The position numbers and the translations under genes were made by a program. Below are positions 1 to 12,700 of a stretch of 64,000 nucleotides of DNA, in pieces. Origin of the DNA: Clytia hemisphaerica (taxonomy: Eukaryota; Cnidaria; Hydrozoa; Leptothecata; Clytiidae); contig CACVBU010000178.1 in assembly GCA_902728285.1 (NCBI GenBank), positions 1,302,001-1,366,000 on the forward strand. The letters run 5' to 3'. Under the pieces are notes generated by a model, which was given only the letters and a program-made list of their open reading frames with translations, searched no databases and had not been told where the DNA came from. Each line of letters starts with the position of its first letter. The stretch's first letter is position 1.

Positions 1-16
1 CTGAAAATATTCTTAA

Positions 17-1655
17 GGTGGGAGTCACATGAAGGATTGAGAAAATTGAAATTTTACATTTTTCATCATATCTTTTGAAGCAGGAAAGATTTCTATATGA
101 AACTTTCCAGAAATGTAATATAACTATAGAGAATGTGAAAAATTAAAAAAAAATTCTAAAAATAGCCAAGACGGGGGTAATATCAGCCAGGGGGTAATGC
201 ACTATCAAAATACTATGGCAGCCTTTTAGAAAAATCTATGAAAGCTATTCCAAAAATTTTTTTTGGAGGTTGCTAGTATTTGGATAAGCTGTGGAATGAA
301 TGGAAATTTTTTTCAAAATTTCATTCCAGGGGGTCTGGAACCTAAAAAATGGAAAATTTAAGTTTTTTCGAGTTTTGAAATTGAAAAGTGATTTTTTCAA
401 AAATCTACTCCATTCATTCCATAGCAAACCATAAATGGAGCAACTCCTGAAAATTTCATGATCATAGCTCTTTCCAATCCTGAAAAAACGTTGCCAAGGT
501 GTGCTAAAACCCCCTGAAACCTATTTTGAGAAAATGGTCCGTAAAGTCAGAATTGAGATATATATCTCTATTTCTCTGTAATAAATCAACTGTTTTACAA
601 AATTCTTTCCGTGTTTGACTAAAATGGAATAAAGTACTACTTTATATACTTTAGAAAGGGCTCTGAAATACCAAAATAGTCCAGAAATTCCAAATTATCA
701 CTTTCACGTGATGCGCGCCAATCCTTAAAATTTTGCGCCAAACTCCACGTCAACATCGATTTAAGTCAATTTTAATGTGTTTTCACAACAAAAACCACAT
801 TTTCAATGTAATAGATCATCCTAGTATATTTTCCTCACTGCATCTGTCAGTTATAAGTTAATTTAAAGTTTATCTGTAGTAATACAAGAATCCACTTGGA
901 CGTTGGACATCACGCCGTGCACAATTTCTCCTCGACCTCGTGAATGTAAATAATCCAGAGGGTGTCCCAGACCTTCCATAATTCATCACACACAATTGTT
1001 AAACCAGCCTCCAGGCTTTCAATATCTTTAACACATGGATCTTTGAATAGATACATCATTAAATATGCCTTCGGTCCATTAAAGTTTGTTCTTCGAAGTT
1101 TTTCGGTGTTCATCAGAAACGTTGAGTTTGGGAGTCAAGCCTTTGGTTTCACCTAGCTCAAGCTTCCTTAGTTGAGAAGAATGACATTAAAGAGCTAAAA
1201 ATGTCATCAGTCAGTCCAACATTTCCAAATTAAAACAGCTTTCATAGTCAAAAACACTGCTGACAGCCTACAAATTTGTGTGTTTTTTTAAAATATTACT
1301 TTTTTGGCTACCATCTTTAATCACGTCATATTAGGAAATCCCGCGGAAAAAAGGCGGTATTGACTTAGACGCCCGAAAAGGGCGTAAAAAGATCTTTCGT
1401 TTGGTGGTATGCAATGATCTTATGTTTAGATCAGCGATAAAGAAATTGGGCCCTAGCAACGGGTATGATTTTTCGTTGCTAAGGAAAATACTTCAGATCA
1501 GGGTCTAGAAAAAACCTTATATCTCAGGAAATATAAATGCTACGGCCTTAAAATTTTCAAGGTGTGTTCAGAAAGGGTATAGGGTCATGAAACGCGCAAA
1601 ATCTAGAAATCGATAATTTTTTCACCAAATCTCAAAGCTTCATGTGACTCCCACC
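17..1655. mobile_element. Non-autonomous DNA transposon with TTAA flanks
   Basis: Both ends read GGTGGGAGTCACATGAAG as inverted repeats, with similarity continuing inward for about 50 bases. The element is bracketed by TTAA at 13-16 and 1656-1659. A TTAA duplication suggests piggyBac-type mobilisation; a TTA duplication (PIF/Harbinger) cannot be excluded because the two overlap. No transposase frame is seen. A short palindromic stretch (about 240-430) lies inside. Confidence 0.7.
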
Positions 1656-1661
1656 TTAAAG

Positions 1662-1752
1662 ATTAATAAACGGGGGGTCCTAATAAGGTCCGGGGGGTTG
1701 GATAATTTTCGAAAAATTAACAAGCGAGGGGGACCCGTTTATTTGGAACCTA
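1662..1752. repeat. Fragment of the G-run repeat family
   Basis: Contains AATAAACGGGGGG, a second G-run and GTTTATTTGGAACCTAAGA, the same end sequence as the elements at 26057 and 34372. It appears to lack one terminus. Confidence 0.55.
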
Positions 1753-1879
1753 AGAAGAGGTACATAATGGATGTATACAATACTGTAAATAGCGCAAATA
1801 TTGTTTGGCTTGATATTTTGTAGGCTCTGACAATCAAATATTTATCACTTTAGAGTATTTAAATTTTGCCGCAAGTAAT

Positions 1880-2149
1880 GGGCTTTTCCAGAAAAAAATC
1901 GTATACCCCCTGTTGAGGAGGTCCATCATTTTGTGGCTGGAAATGCTGTAAACCCCTGGAATTCCAGGCAATTTCCGGTTTAAACCCCTCTGGAATTCTG
2001 AATTTTAGTAAGATTTAAATAGCTACCCCCATGGAATTCCAGTTATTTTTGACAGATTTTTGTAATTCCGCCACATATCAAACTTTACCCCTTGGAACGG
2101 AAATGGACCTCCTCAACAGGGGGTATACGGTTTTTTTCTGGACAAGCCC
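1880..2149. mobile_element. MITE with GGGCTTTTCCAG ends, copy 1
   Basis: Inverted ends GGGCTTTTCCAGAAAAAA and its near complement at 2149. Flanking bases allow a 3-bp AAT duplication. Inside, ACCCCYTGGAATTCC recurs several times in both orientations. Confidence 0.7.
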
Positions 2150-2566
2150 AATTATTGTCTGGAATAATCTTTTTTTTAATTTTAGGTTTAGTTCTTTACT
2201 CGAATTATTTTTTGTTCTAAAAGTTTCAACAAATTTTTAATTAATTACAATGTTTCGTTATTTCAACTGAAAAAAATTAGTTATAAATTAAATGAATAAC
2301 AAAAAAAATAGATAAATACATAAAATGCATCATATATCATAGATAAAAATTTGCCTTAGAATTAACATGCCAAAATGAAATAATGAATCTCATAGAAGTA
2401 AAATTTAAAAAGTGTAAAAGACTTGTACAGTCAGTGCGTTGAAATTTCGAGCTGAGATTGATGCCACAGTAACAATAAGAAGTAATAAAAGTCTCAAGCG
2501 TGATTTTGCTTTATAAATGCACTGCTTAGACGGGCTGTGATTTGGTTCATTTCGCATAGCTGTCTG

Positions 2567-2572
2567 TTTATT
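2567..2572 (-). terminator. Polyadenylation signal of the protease gene
   Basis: AATAAA on the minus strand, 48 bases past the stop codon at 2620. It is the only exact hexamer I see close downstream. Confidence 0.6.
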
Positions 2573-2619
2573 GAATCTCATTGTTTAATATAGACTGGCT
2601 TCTTTCTCAAATAGAATTT

Positions 2620-3739
2620 TTATTCACTGTTGCTATGGAGATAGTTTGTTGTGATCGGTCCGACGAATTTTCCATCGGGGAACTTAACAGCGACTGTGAA
2701 ATGGTCAGCACCTTTGATTTCGCCTGCAATCATCTCCATATAGTATTTCTGTCCTGCGATCAAGTTGATCGGGTGTGAGGTCTGTGAGGGATGTCTATGA
2801 TTGAAAAGAAAGATTGGTAGAGTTAATTTCAAGACAATAAAGCGACCGTAGTGCAGAGGTAGATGATCCGGTGTGCAAGGATATGGGTTCAGCCCCAATC
2901 CGGGTTATACCAAAGATTGCCAAAATGGTACTTGCCTCTCTGCTTGATGCTCAGCATTTAAGAAAAGGATCAAGGGTAAGTGGAGCATTGCAGGGAGAAA
3001 GAGTGGCACCCTACCCTACCTTCGGGTAGATAGCTATAGGAAGAGGAGCCTTCGGGTCGCCTCCGACTGTGGTCGCAGACTTACTTACTTAAGAAAATGA
3101 TCTAACAAGCTATTTTTCTTACAATACCATCAGAAAGTCAAAAAGAAAGAACTATTTTACATGATATACTCAAAATATTGGTAAAGTTGAATATAGATAG
3201 GATTGTACCAAAATTGTTAGTTCTTTGGCTTAGCATAGAAATGCATCGCTTCAAAGGATAATATCAGTTCTTGTATAATTAGATGGTTTTAGATCATTGG
3301 CTTGATCCCTTCAACGGTCCTGAACAAAACCTCCAAATCTTTTTAGTGAAGAAATTATATTATTGAAGACAAATTATTATATATTAATTTTAGATAAAAA
3401 GGCTCCGTGTTTGTCGCACATACCTGTTCCAAACATAAAGTGGCACCCATGAAGTAAAAGTGACAATTTCTTCTGTTGATTCTTGATTTTCACCCAAAAA
3501 CAAGCTACAAAAATCATCACATGATACTGAGAATCTATATTCCCCTGTCTCCGGCGCTTTGAAGTAGGTCCACGTTTTGAGGGCGTAGTAGGAGCCAATA
3601 TCATGTGGAGCGTCAAAGTTATCTAAGTGTGTCGAGAATGATGGAAAAGCTGGATACTTCGGTAGAGCTTTGATTTGTGCAATGTTTTTAATGTTTGTTG
3701 GCATATTCAAGAAGAAATCGGAATTGACCGGACCATTTG
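2620..3739 (-). CDS. Exons 46-47: C-terminal PA14 domain and stop
   Basis: Exons: 3739-3424 and 2794-2620. The sequence shows the PA14 fold signature in order: IAQIKALPKYPAFPS, APETGEYRFSVSCDDFCSLFL, then WNRHPSQTSHPINL, AGQKYYMEMI and DHFTVAVKFPDG. In secreted proteins PA14 is a carbohydrate- or matrix-binding beta-sandwich. The acceptor at 2795 was chosen because only it continues the reading frame from exon 46. The protein ends shortly after the domain with LHSNSE and a TAA stop. Confidence 0.88.
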
Positions 3740-6700
3740 CTGGAAAGATGAATAGAAAGAAATAAGCTCTTCTACATTATTCAAATCTTTAATCTATAGT
3801 TAAGTATGCAAAATTTGGCTGTTTTTGATAGAGTCTAAACAGAGTTACCTACCGGGTGCACCAAAAAAAAGTATACAGGTTTGTCGAGATATTGTGAGCT
3901 TCAGGATTTATATTTTTTGTTCATTCTTTTTTTATTATATAGAGGATGCTCTAACTTGAATTTTGAGCTATTATACATTAAATTTGAAAAAGTAGTTCGA
4001 AAGTTATTTCCAAAAAACTGACTTTTTTTCCATGTCGAAATCTCAAAAAATCATTGAAAACATTAAAAACATCAATCACGCTATAAATAAGACAAAATGA
4101 CAAAAACATTGTCTTTTTTATTCTTTTTTCTCCTATCTTATATTTTGCCAACGGTTTGTCCATCTTATTTACACGTCATGAATATTTCCAACACCAGCAA
4201 ACTCAATGCAGACCCAAGTTCTTTGAGCAACTAGTTGAGGAATGGTGATTTATTTTTTCAAAAATTTTCTCACGCAGCACACCACACCTCTCTTGGAGAT
4301 TTCCAAAAAACTTTTTCAGCTTTACCAAAAACATTTTTCCACACGGGAATAGCTTGTTTTACCATATTCTTAAATTCCGTAACGAGTTTTGATGAACACA
4401 GTTGCATTTTTTGGTATTTTTATGTGTAAAGAAGGTGAGTGCCAAGAGAAAAGTTTGCTCGCTGTTTTTGATAATTTTTTGAAATAATTTTCGAATTACT
4501 TTTTCAAACCTAATGTATGATAACTCAAAATTCAAGTTAGAGCATCCTCTATGCGATAAAAAAAGAATGAACAAAAAATTTAAATCCTGAAGCTCACAAT
4601 ATCTCGACAAAGTTGTATACTTTTTTTTGGTGCACCCGGTATAAATTTAAGATAAGATTTGGAGTATAGATTCTTAATACTGTCAAGTAAGAAAAAGTCT
4701 TTCTATCAAATAAAGTCATGAAATAACCCGAGTTTCCAAATTACTACATGGATTATCTCAGTTTGCGCAAGTTACAAAAGATTTGCTGGGAGCGATCGGT
4801 CTGAAACAAAAAATTTAACTTGTTAGTTTAACTTGTATTCATTTGTTATTCTGTTTTCCATGTGGAGCTATTAAGGATAATAAAGACCCGTACGTACCTA
4901 TTTCTGGAAATCGCAAAATATCTTTACAACTCGAATGAACTTTGATTTTCGAATCTTCAGTTTCACCGTTCGAAAGGCCAATACAACGTTTGTTACTCGC
5001 TCGTAGAAAGTCTAAAAAAATGAGACGATTAGTTGGGTAGTAGTTCAGTATAATCTTTTATTGAAATAACTGTCAGCTCCAAAAAATCAATAAAATATAA
5101 TTTTCAGGATGTGAATGTACAACTACATTCACATCTAGAGGTAGATTTGAGAGATTAAATCTCAGAAATTATCGCGATCAATTTTAATTTGTACGAATTC
5201 ATGATATTCATGACGTAATGTTTTCTACGGAAATATCCCGGTTTTGGCCAGTAGTGGCAAATTTAAACTAGACGAAACTTGTATAAAATTTGCCACTACT
5301 GGCAAAACCGGGGTCTTTCCGTAGAAAACATTACGTCATGAATTGTATGTTATCAACCTATTTCTGAAACCTTGAATTTTGGAGACCAACAATCCAACTG
5401 AAGTGATCTCAATTCTTCCTTATTTCAGAGAAAAAAATTATGAAAGAGAAACACTAATAATATTATGATAGTACGTTAAAACAACGTTATAAACTGGCAT
5501 GAAATCCTACTTACCAAACATTCTACTAAACTGTGCACCAGATGAACCATGTTGGCAATTAACATCAATCCCAACCGTCCAATCTTTCTCACAAACTAAT
5601 TGTTGACTACACTGATGTCTCAATTCACCATTTGACGGATTGTAAATAAACTTTGCTTCTGGTTGGTCACATCTCGATGAACTTAAGATGAGATCTGTCT
5701 TGGTGGTGATTTCATCACAGCCGTTTGTTTTTGGTACCACACAATATTCGTCACTCTTCGTTCGGATGATACTTGCTACATAAAGATGAAGAGGCATGTA
5801 TTGGGCTTTTCCAGAAAAAATTAAATATTGGGGTGGAGGATATAACATTTTTTGGAAATTTACTCCCTGGGCATGATGACTTTTGACCCCCCGGACAAGC
5901 ATCAGTTGACCCCCTGGACATTCAAAATTACCCTCAAACGGAGCAAAATTACTCCAAAACAGAGGAAGTTTACCCCTCGGACAAAGCAAACTTTGCAGAT
6001 TTTTCAATACCCCCGGACACTATATCCTCCACCCCCATGTACGAACATTTTCTGGAAGAGCCCATTTTTAGCTACTTGACATGATTAAATTGTAACATTA
6101 TCGCTCAGAGATTTGAATATACACTCTGTTTTATAATATATAAGCATAACATTTTTAAGTATATTGAGGCTCAAATTCTCAAAAAAGAAATAGCATAGCT
6201 CGAAGCTGGTAAAATCCATACCATTCAAACTTTGTTTTGAAAATGAGACAGGATCAATGAGACAAGGAGGTGGACGACCAATGTTGCCAAAATTGACAAC
6301 TTTTCTCATATGCAAAAAGAGTTCGAATCTTATAAATCGAATATTTACACCTCAGGCGTTGAATACATTTTCCTTATTTTCCAAGTTACAAACTTGACTG
6401 TTAGAAGTAAGTTTTAACAAAGTTTATATGGTTCTAATTTTTCGAAGAAAAATAATTTTGCATACCGTACATGAACGTCAAGGTAACTTCTTTTTATAAT
6501 TTTTTTTTCTTTTTTAAAAGAATCAGATCGTTGGACGAAGCTCTCGATGTACAAGACAGGGTACCGTTATTGGATTAATCGAAGTAAGTGTAATGTTATT
6601 TTTATAATTGGTTTTGTCCTGCTTCTATTTAATGAAGCTTTAAAGATTAACTTGGCGGTTAACTTGAAAAATTAAATTTGGCGGGAATTAAATTTGGCGG

Positions 6701-9700
6701 ACGAAGGACATTTTGGTCCAGGAAATGCCATTAAAAAGGAAAAACTGTTTTAAAGCGTGAAATAGCACACATTTGGGGGAATAAATGAAGCAACTTAAAT
6801 TTGGCGGATTTTGACCAAATCCACCAAATTTTCTTCCTTTAATGTATTAAACTTACTGGAGCATTCTCCTTGGCATTCTCGTTCTTGAAGCCTTTTCTCT
6901 TTTGGATCGCAAGGATCTCCGCCACATTTTGGTAAGGGCGTGTTACAAAGTCTCCGCCTTACTTGTTTCCCAACGCCACAGAAAACAGAACATTGAGACC
7001 ATTCACTCCATGGCTCAAAACCACCATGTACTAAAATTGATGACAAATAATGTTGGTGAAAAGGCTCTCCGGAGCTTTGTCTTGATCGTGAACTAGACGT
7101 TTTATTTATAAGAACATAAGGATTTGATGACCAAAATATTAAGAACAAGGTGAGAACTTTTTAATGCTCTGTGGGCTTTAAAATTTCGCAGGAAAATGGT
7201 GACATTATAAGAATGAGAACATGTTAAGAATATTTTTAGGTTTAAAACTCAAAAAGTTAAGAACAACCAAAGGCTTCAAAATTATTGGATGTTCTTATAA
7301 AAAAACGTGTAGTCAGCATGACTGTTAACAGATTCATTTTGTAATTCGAACAATCCTAACAATTTAAACTAGCCGTTCAGTCCAGTTCAGAACACTCTTC
7401 ATAATTCGAACTTTTCTCTAATTTGAAGAAAATATCATTTGATCTCATGAAAATCGAATCGTGGAGAAAGAGTTAATGAGCCTTATTCCGTATCCGCTCT
7501 GACTCTGTAGTAGTAAACGTTGTCAGATTTGGAGGCTTCATCCTTCTGCTGCCTACCGCCACTGAAAACCAAAGTGAAAAGTGCGCCATCCTAAAAAGAT
7601 GTCCTTACAAACACGGAGTTTTTAGCGCAGTGAGCGGAGCAGCAGCGGATACAGAATTCGGCTAATTATCCCTTTGCCGTTATTCGATCGGTCCGAACAA
7701 ACACAGATTTAGTAACATACCTGGTTTATAATCATCTTCACAATCATTCTCATTGATCCAGTACCAGATAACACCTGGGCTTTCTTTTTGTGGCGTGATC
7801 CACTTAGCCGGTACATAACCTTGTGAGTCATTCGCTACGATGCTTCCCCACTCAGTATAATAGGTATACCTTAATGGAGACAAATACAGTGCGTTCGATA
7901 AATGCAGAACAGAATGTTTAAAGTAGAGAGTCATCGTAAATTTTGGAATAATAATAATGCGAAAAAGAGTTTCTTTTCAAAAGAAATGTACTCAACAATT
8001 TTCACGTTGGAAATATAATTTTGCGCGGACGAATTCAAGACCTTAAAATTTTTCGCTGATATAATAATTGGCAGCAAACCCAACTATTGTAATTATATGT
8101 AGTACTTAAGCTTTATACTCAAAAAGCAATCATCACCTGCGAAATGTTGAAAAATCGATTGATAGTTACCAATAATAAATGCAGTTCATCAAACTACTCA
8201 AGGTCAGAGCTAATATAAATTAAAAGACATACGTTGCAGTAGTTAAGAGAGCTTTCTCTCTATTTCCCGATGCCATGTAAGGCATACGTTGACGGGGGTT
8301 TTGATACCATCTTTTCTCGTAATCCCATTGGCCAAATTGCTCCACCATGGTTACTTCATAACGAGCTGACGATGTTGATGCCAAACTAGAAAAAAAGATT
8401 TTTCGTCAATTTTGGACTATTTTGAAGGTTTTTTTTCAACTTTGACCTCACTTACACATCGAAACTTTGATTTTAAATTGACTAAATATTCGATGTCTTT
8501 CGTTTCGAATTCACTCATTCATTTATTCACTAGCAAAGCAGCTTACGGATAGTTAATAGGAGCTCTCCAAATACCACCCCAATCGGCTCGTGCTGTTGCA
8601 TCTAACATGTATTTAAAGAAATCAGACTGGCTTAGTTTCTTGATCTTCTCTGCTTGATTAAGAATGGAATAATCATCATGTAGAGATGGCCGATTTGCGT
8701 TCCTTGATTTGACCTGAAAGAAGATATATTTTTAGTTTACCTTGCCAAGCTAGAAATTTTTAAATTTTGATTGTCGACCGCAGAGAACCGGCAAAGGACC
8801 TCCATATTTTATTCCTTTTTTACAATATTTTATAACCAGATTGGCCTTAAAAAGTCAAGTTTGAAAGCTGCTACGCCAACATCACACATTTGGTCGTGGC
8901 TATATCATTCTCCGATGCATGTATGAAAGGAAATTGACTTTCAGTTAACTGGAGTTAGATGGCGTCTTAAATCTAATACACATTGGTATATTTTCAATTA
9001 GTGTCAGGGATGAAAGACGTGTTTATAAGTGTTTAACCAACTTATTCCAACTTTTACCGATTCTACTGACCTGATCCATATTCCATCCCGACGTTTTAGA
9101 AGTCAACACTAAAGTCCATCCTTCATTAGGTGTTGTAGTCATATCACAATACACGATTTGTGAATTTTCGATGCGATAATATCCATCTTCGTAATCAAGT
9201 TTTCCTTTATGATAGCCATGGACTTTAATGTCGTTACAAGATTTCCGGCTTAAATAAAAAAGATATAACGTGTTGAGGTTGCAAGTGTCAGCTAAAATAT
9301 GGGGAAGATAAATTTTTTAGTGCCTTGATACGTTTGTTGATCTGTCCAAAATTAGAAGTGTGGTAGATTGATTGAGGTGTACTTAAATGTTAATGAGACT
9401 TTGGGAATGGGATTGAAACCAGCACTTTCTTGAATAAGATTTCACGCTTTTTTATAATCATCATGGATATTCTTAACTTTTTGGTCGAAATCATCTCAAA
9501 ATATTCTTACAGTATTCTTAGAATAAGATCAAAACCTAAAATGTATACTATGCATGTTATGATGTGACCAGTTTTATGGATTACATGAAATAACTCACTT
9601 AGTAGAGATTTCATATTGACGTTTTAACATATATATCGTCGATACTTATTTCCGTCACAAAACCCCGACAGTTTCAGTATTAAAAGTCCGTCATATTCAA

Positions 9701-12700
9701 GACACCATATATTGCAACCTAGCCGCTTTTTAGCCGAATTTAAGCTTCATTTTCTCATAAAATAACTTTGATAATTAAGAAAACTTTAATATGGGCAAGA
9801 AAATACCTTCCACCCTCGCGTATCCACACTTTGACAACTTCAGCGCTTGGCAATGACTTCATAAATACGCCATTGTTATTATCAGAAATGATTGTACCCA
9901 ATGTGTCGGAAGGTTTCTAGAATAAAGTTATTCCATAGCTTTTTCTAATTTTTCTCGGGCACACCTGAAGTCTACCAGTTCAACAAATTGGCTAAGAAGT
10001 TGATTTTCTAAAAGAAATATTATTTTCCTAATGTATACACCTTTTCGACCGTAGCCGCCAAGGATTGGATCGAGTTTGAGGTGGTAAATTAAATAATAAA
10101 GCGGCACACGCCTGACCGCGCGACTACGGTCGAAAAGGTGTATTAGTTTGTGATTTTTCAGATCAAAGTGTTTAGAAGCCTATCTGTGGTGAATATAGGA
10201 AAAAGATATTATGATGCGATGACACATTTTTTTTCGGGCACAACTACTGCAGACTAGCTAAGATTGCAGTGCAACATTGTTTCAACACCAAACAAAAAGT
10301 TTTTAAGTTTTTATATTTCAACTCGATTACTTACATCAGAGCTAGCGGTGATGAAAATCTTGTTATCTTTGTTCGCAAAATAGACTGGATACTTTGCAAT
10401 ATTCTCTTCTGTTTCATTCCAAACGCCAATCTTTTGAATAAGTTTTGGCGTACTTCCATGTGGAGGGCAGGTTAACAAGCTATATTTCGTAGATGACGTG
10501 AAAATTCCACCATGTTTATTTCCCTTGCTGTCTTCAGCTTCAATGATGTACTCAAATTCAATCTGGAATAAAGTAACATTTTTTCAATTCATTGTTTAAT
10601 TTTCACGCCGAAAGATTTATTCGGCTTTAAATCTTTATGAATTATTAACTTTTAGCCAGGTAAAGATTGATATTAGTAAGGTTAAGTATCGATAGATAAA
10701 TCACGACGACGGACGAATTTTCTCTAGCCTTCATTCGCGCCACGGCACTTTTTTACAGGCTGATCGGAAAGTTAACTAGACTTATCCCGTGTATCCCACT
10801 TTGCTTCTAGAACGGAAAATCAAGCGGAAAGGGGACCCTTTTATTTGGAACCTAAGAGTACACGTTTTTTTTTTTTTTAAGAAACTAGTTTTACCAAGCA
10901 GCCTCAATGTTTCTTAAGAAATCGGCCTTTTGAGCCTTAAATGTTTCTTATATGTTTCTAAACTTTTTGACATAATCAGCCTCATGGAAGGCTGGACTGG
11001 AAGGTTCTTAAGACAAACCTAATAAAAAAATGTTATTTTCTCATTCTCAGCCTCAGCATGTTTCTTAGATGTTTCTTAGTTTTTAGGCATTCTGAGCCTC
11101 ATGTTTCTTAAAAGTGTGTTTCTTAAAAAAAAAAAAACGTGTAATGCGTTAAATTGGAGTTGGGAAACGACACTAACCTCGGCTGGGTCTCTTTGCTTCA
11201 AATGGTCTACCAACCCAAATAAAGAAAATTTGTCTCCTAACGGATCAGTTCCATTAGCTAATGATTCATCTTTTGTCCATCGTGAGCCTCTTTTTGAAAC
11301 CGCCAATAACGCCCATCCGCCACCATGGCGTTCGAAATCACAATAAGTTTTGACGGTTTGGTCTCGTTTTGGTTGGATGTTGTAGACACCTGATTTGTAC
11401 GGTGTTTTAAAGTTCATACCACGAAGCATGATCTCCAAACATGAGCCAGGGATGTCGACATCACTCTCTCGGACCCAGTACCTTTTCGGAATAAGGAAAG
11501 AGAGGAATCGAATTATTGCATCCGTTCTCCCTCTTCTATTAGAGAAATCTATGACGCAATGAGAATCTGAAAGTAGCTGATCAATGTCATCATTGTATGT
11601 CATCCCTAAATATTTTGATTTACGAGCCTTTCTATTTCTTCCTATACAGCCTTCAAAATTATTTAAATTTCCTTTTTTTGCTCTCGGGCCAGAAAGTGCT
11701 TGATTAATAAAGACCACATCATTCAGCTTTGGTATGTATAAAATGATTTTCATCTCAGATAGTTATTTCTCTACGTAAAAAAGTGTACAAACCATATTTT
11801 GTTTGGTGCTTCCATTTTTTGTTTGCCTTGAATCCAACTTGCTGGTACAACATCTGTTCTGTTATCTATGAGTGAGCATGGGTATGGTTTATAATGATTG
11901 GGTTGGCCGGTTTCTATTAATTCCTGTCCTGAAAGTGTCCTATTATTAAGTTTCTTATTTACCATCGTAAAGTTACTTAGAAAGCTCCGTGAATTTTTTC
12001 AGACAATGTTTAACGGAAGAGTTGGTTGGTCGTATATTCATGATGTTCATGACGTAATTTTCCTAAAGAAAACGCCTGTTTTTGCCAGTATTGGCAAATT
12101 TAAGCTAGAGAATATTTTTTTTTAAATTGCCAATACTGGCAAAAACCGGGGTGTTGCCGTAGAAAACAGAACGTCATGGATATCATGAATTGATAGATAG
12201 TGCCGCTACGGAGAAAAAAGTTTTGTATCTTATTTGTACCTTACCTAATCTACTAGAATCAGATTCTGGCATTTTGGTTAGGTTGAAAATTTATTGAAAT
12301 GTCTTCCGTCTCTTTGATTTCTGTCTCGGTGAAGTACATATAAAGAGGCTTTCCCGTCACAAAACTCAGCATCTTTCAGCAAAAGTTTAAGAATTATGTG
12401 TTAAATTGATGTTTAAATTACATTTTCCGTCTCATACGAAAAATCTTGCTTTGACCACTGAATGATGTGGAAACCACAAACAAAAAGACAATTCTCACCT
12501 GTTATAGTTCCCCAAAATACTTTATCGGGTTTCTCAGACATGGTCAAACGCTGATGATATAAATAAGGGACACGCTGCACGATTCCTTTGTTTGAGTATG
12601 ACCAATCACTGAACTTCTTTAACAGACGAACGTTTGATTGGTAACGGTCTGTTGATTTTAATGAGTAATCACCATCCGCCCTCCATATACCGCCCCATTC

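Noticed and set aside
11076..11753. Long minus-strand open frame extending upstream of fibrinogen-like domain 2
   Set aside because: The upstream part has no domain character. An acceptor at 11481 joins in phase to exon 35 and rebuilds a linker seen elsewhere in the protein, so the extension is intron.
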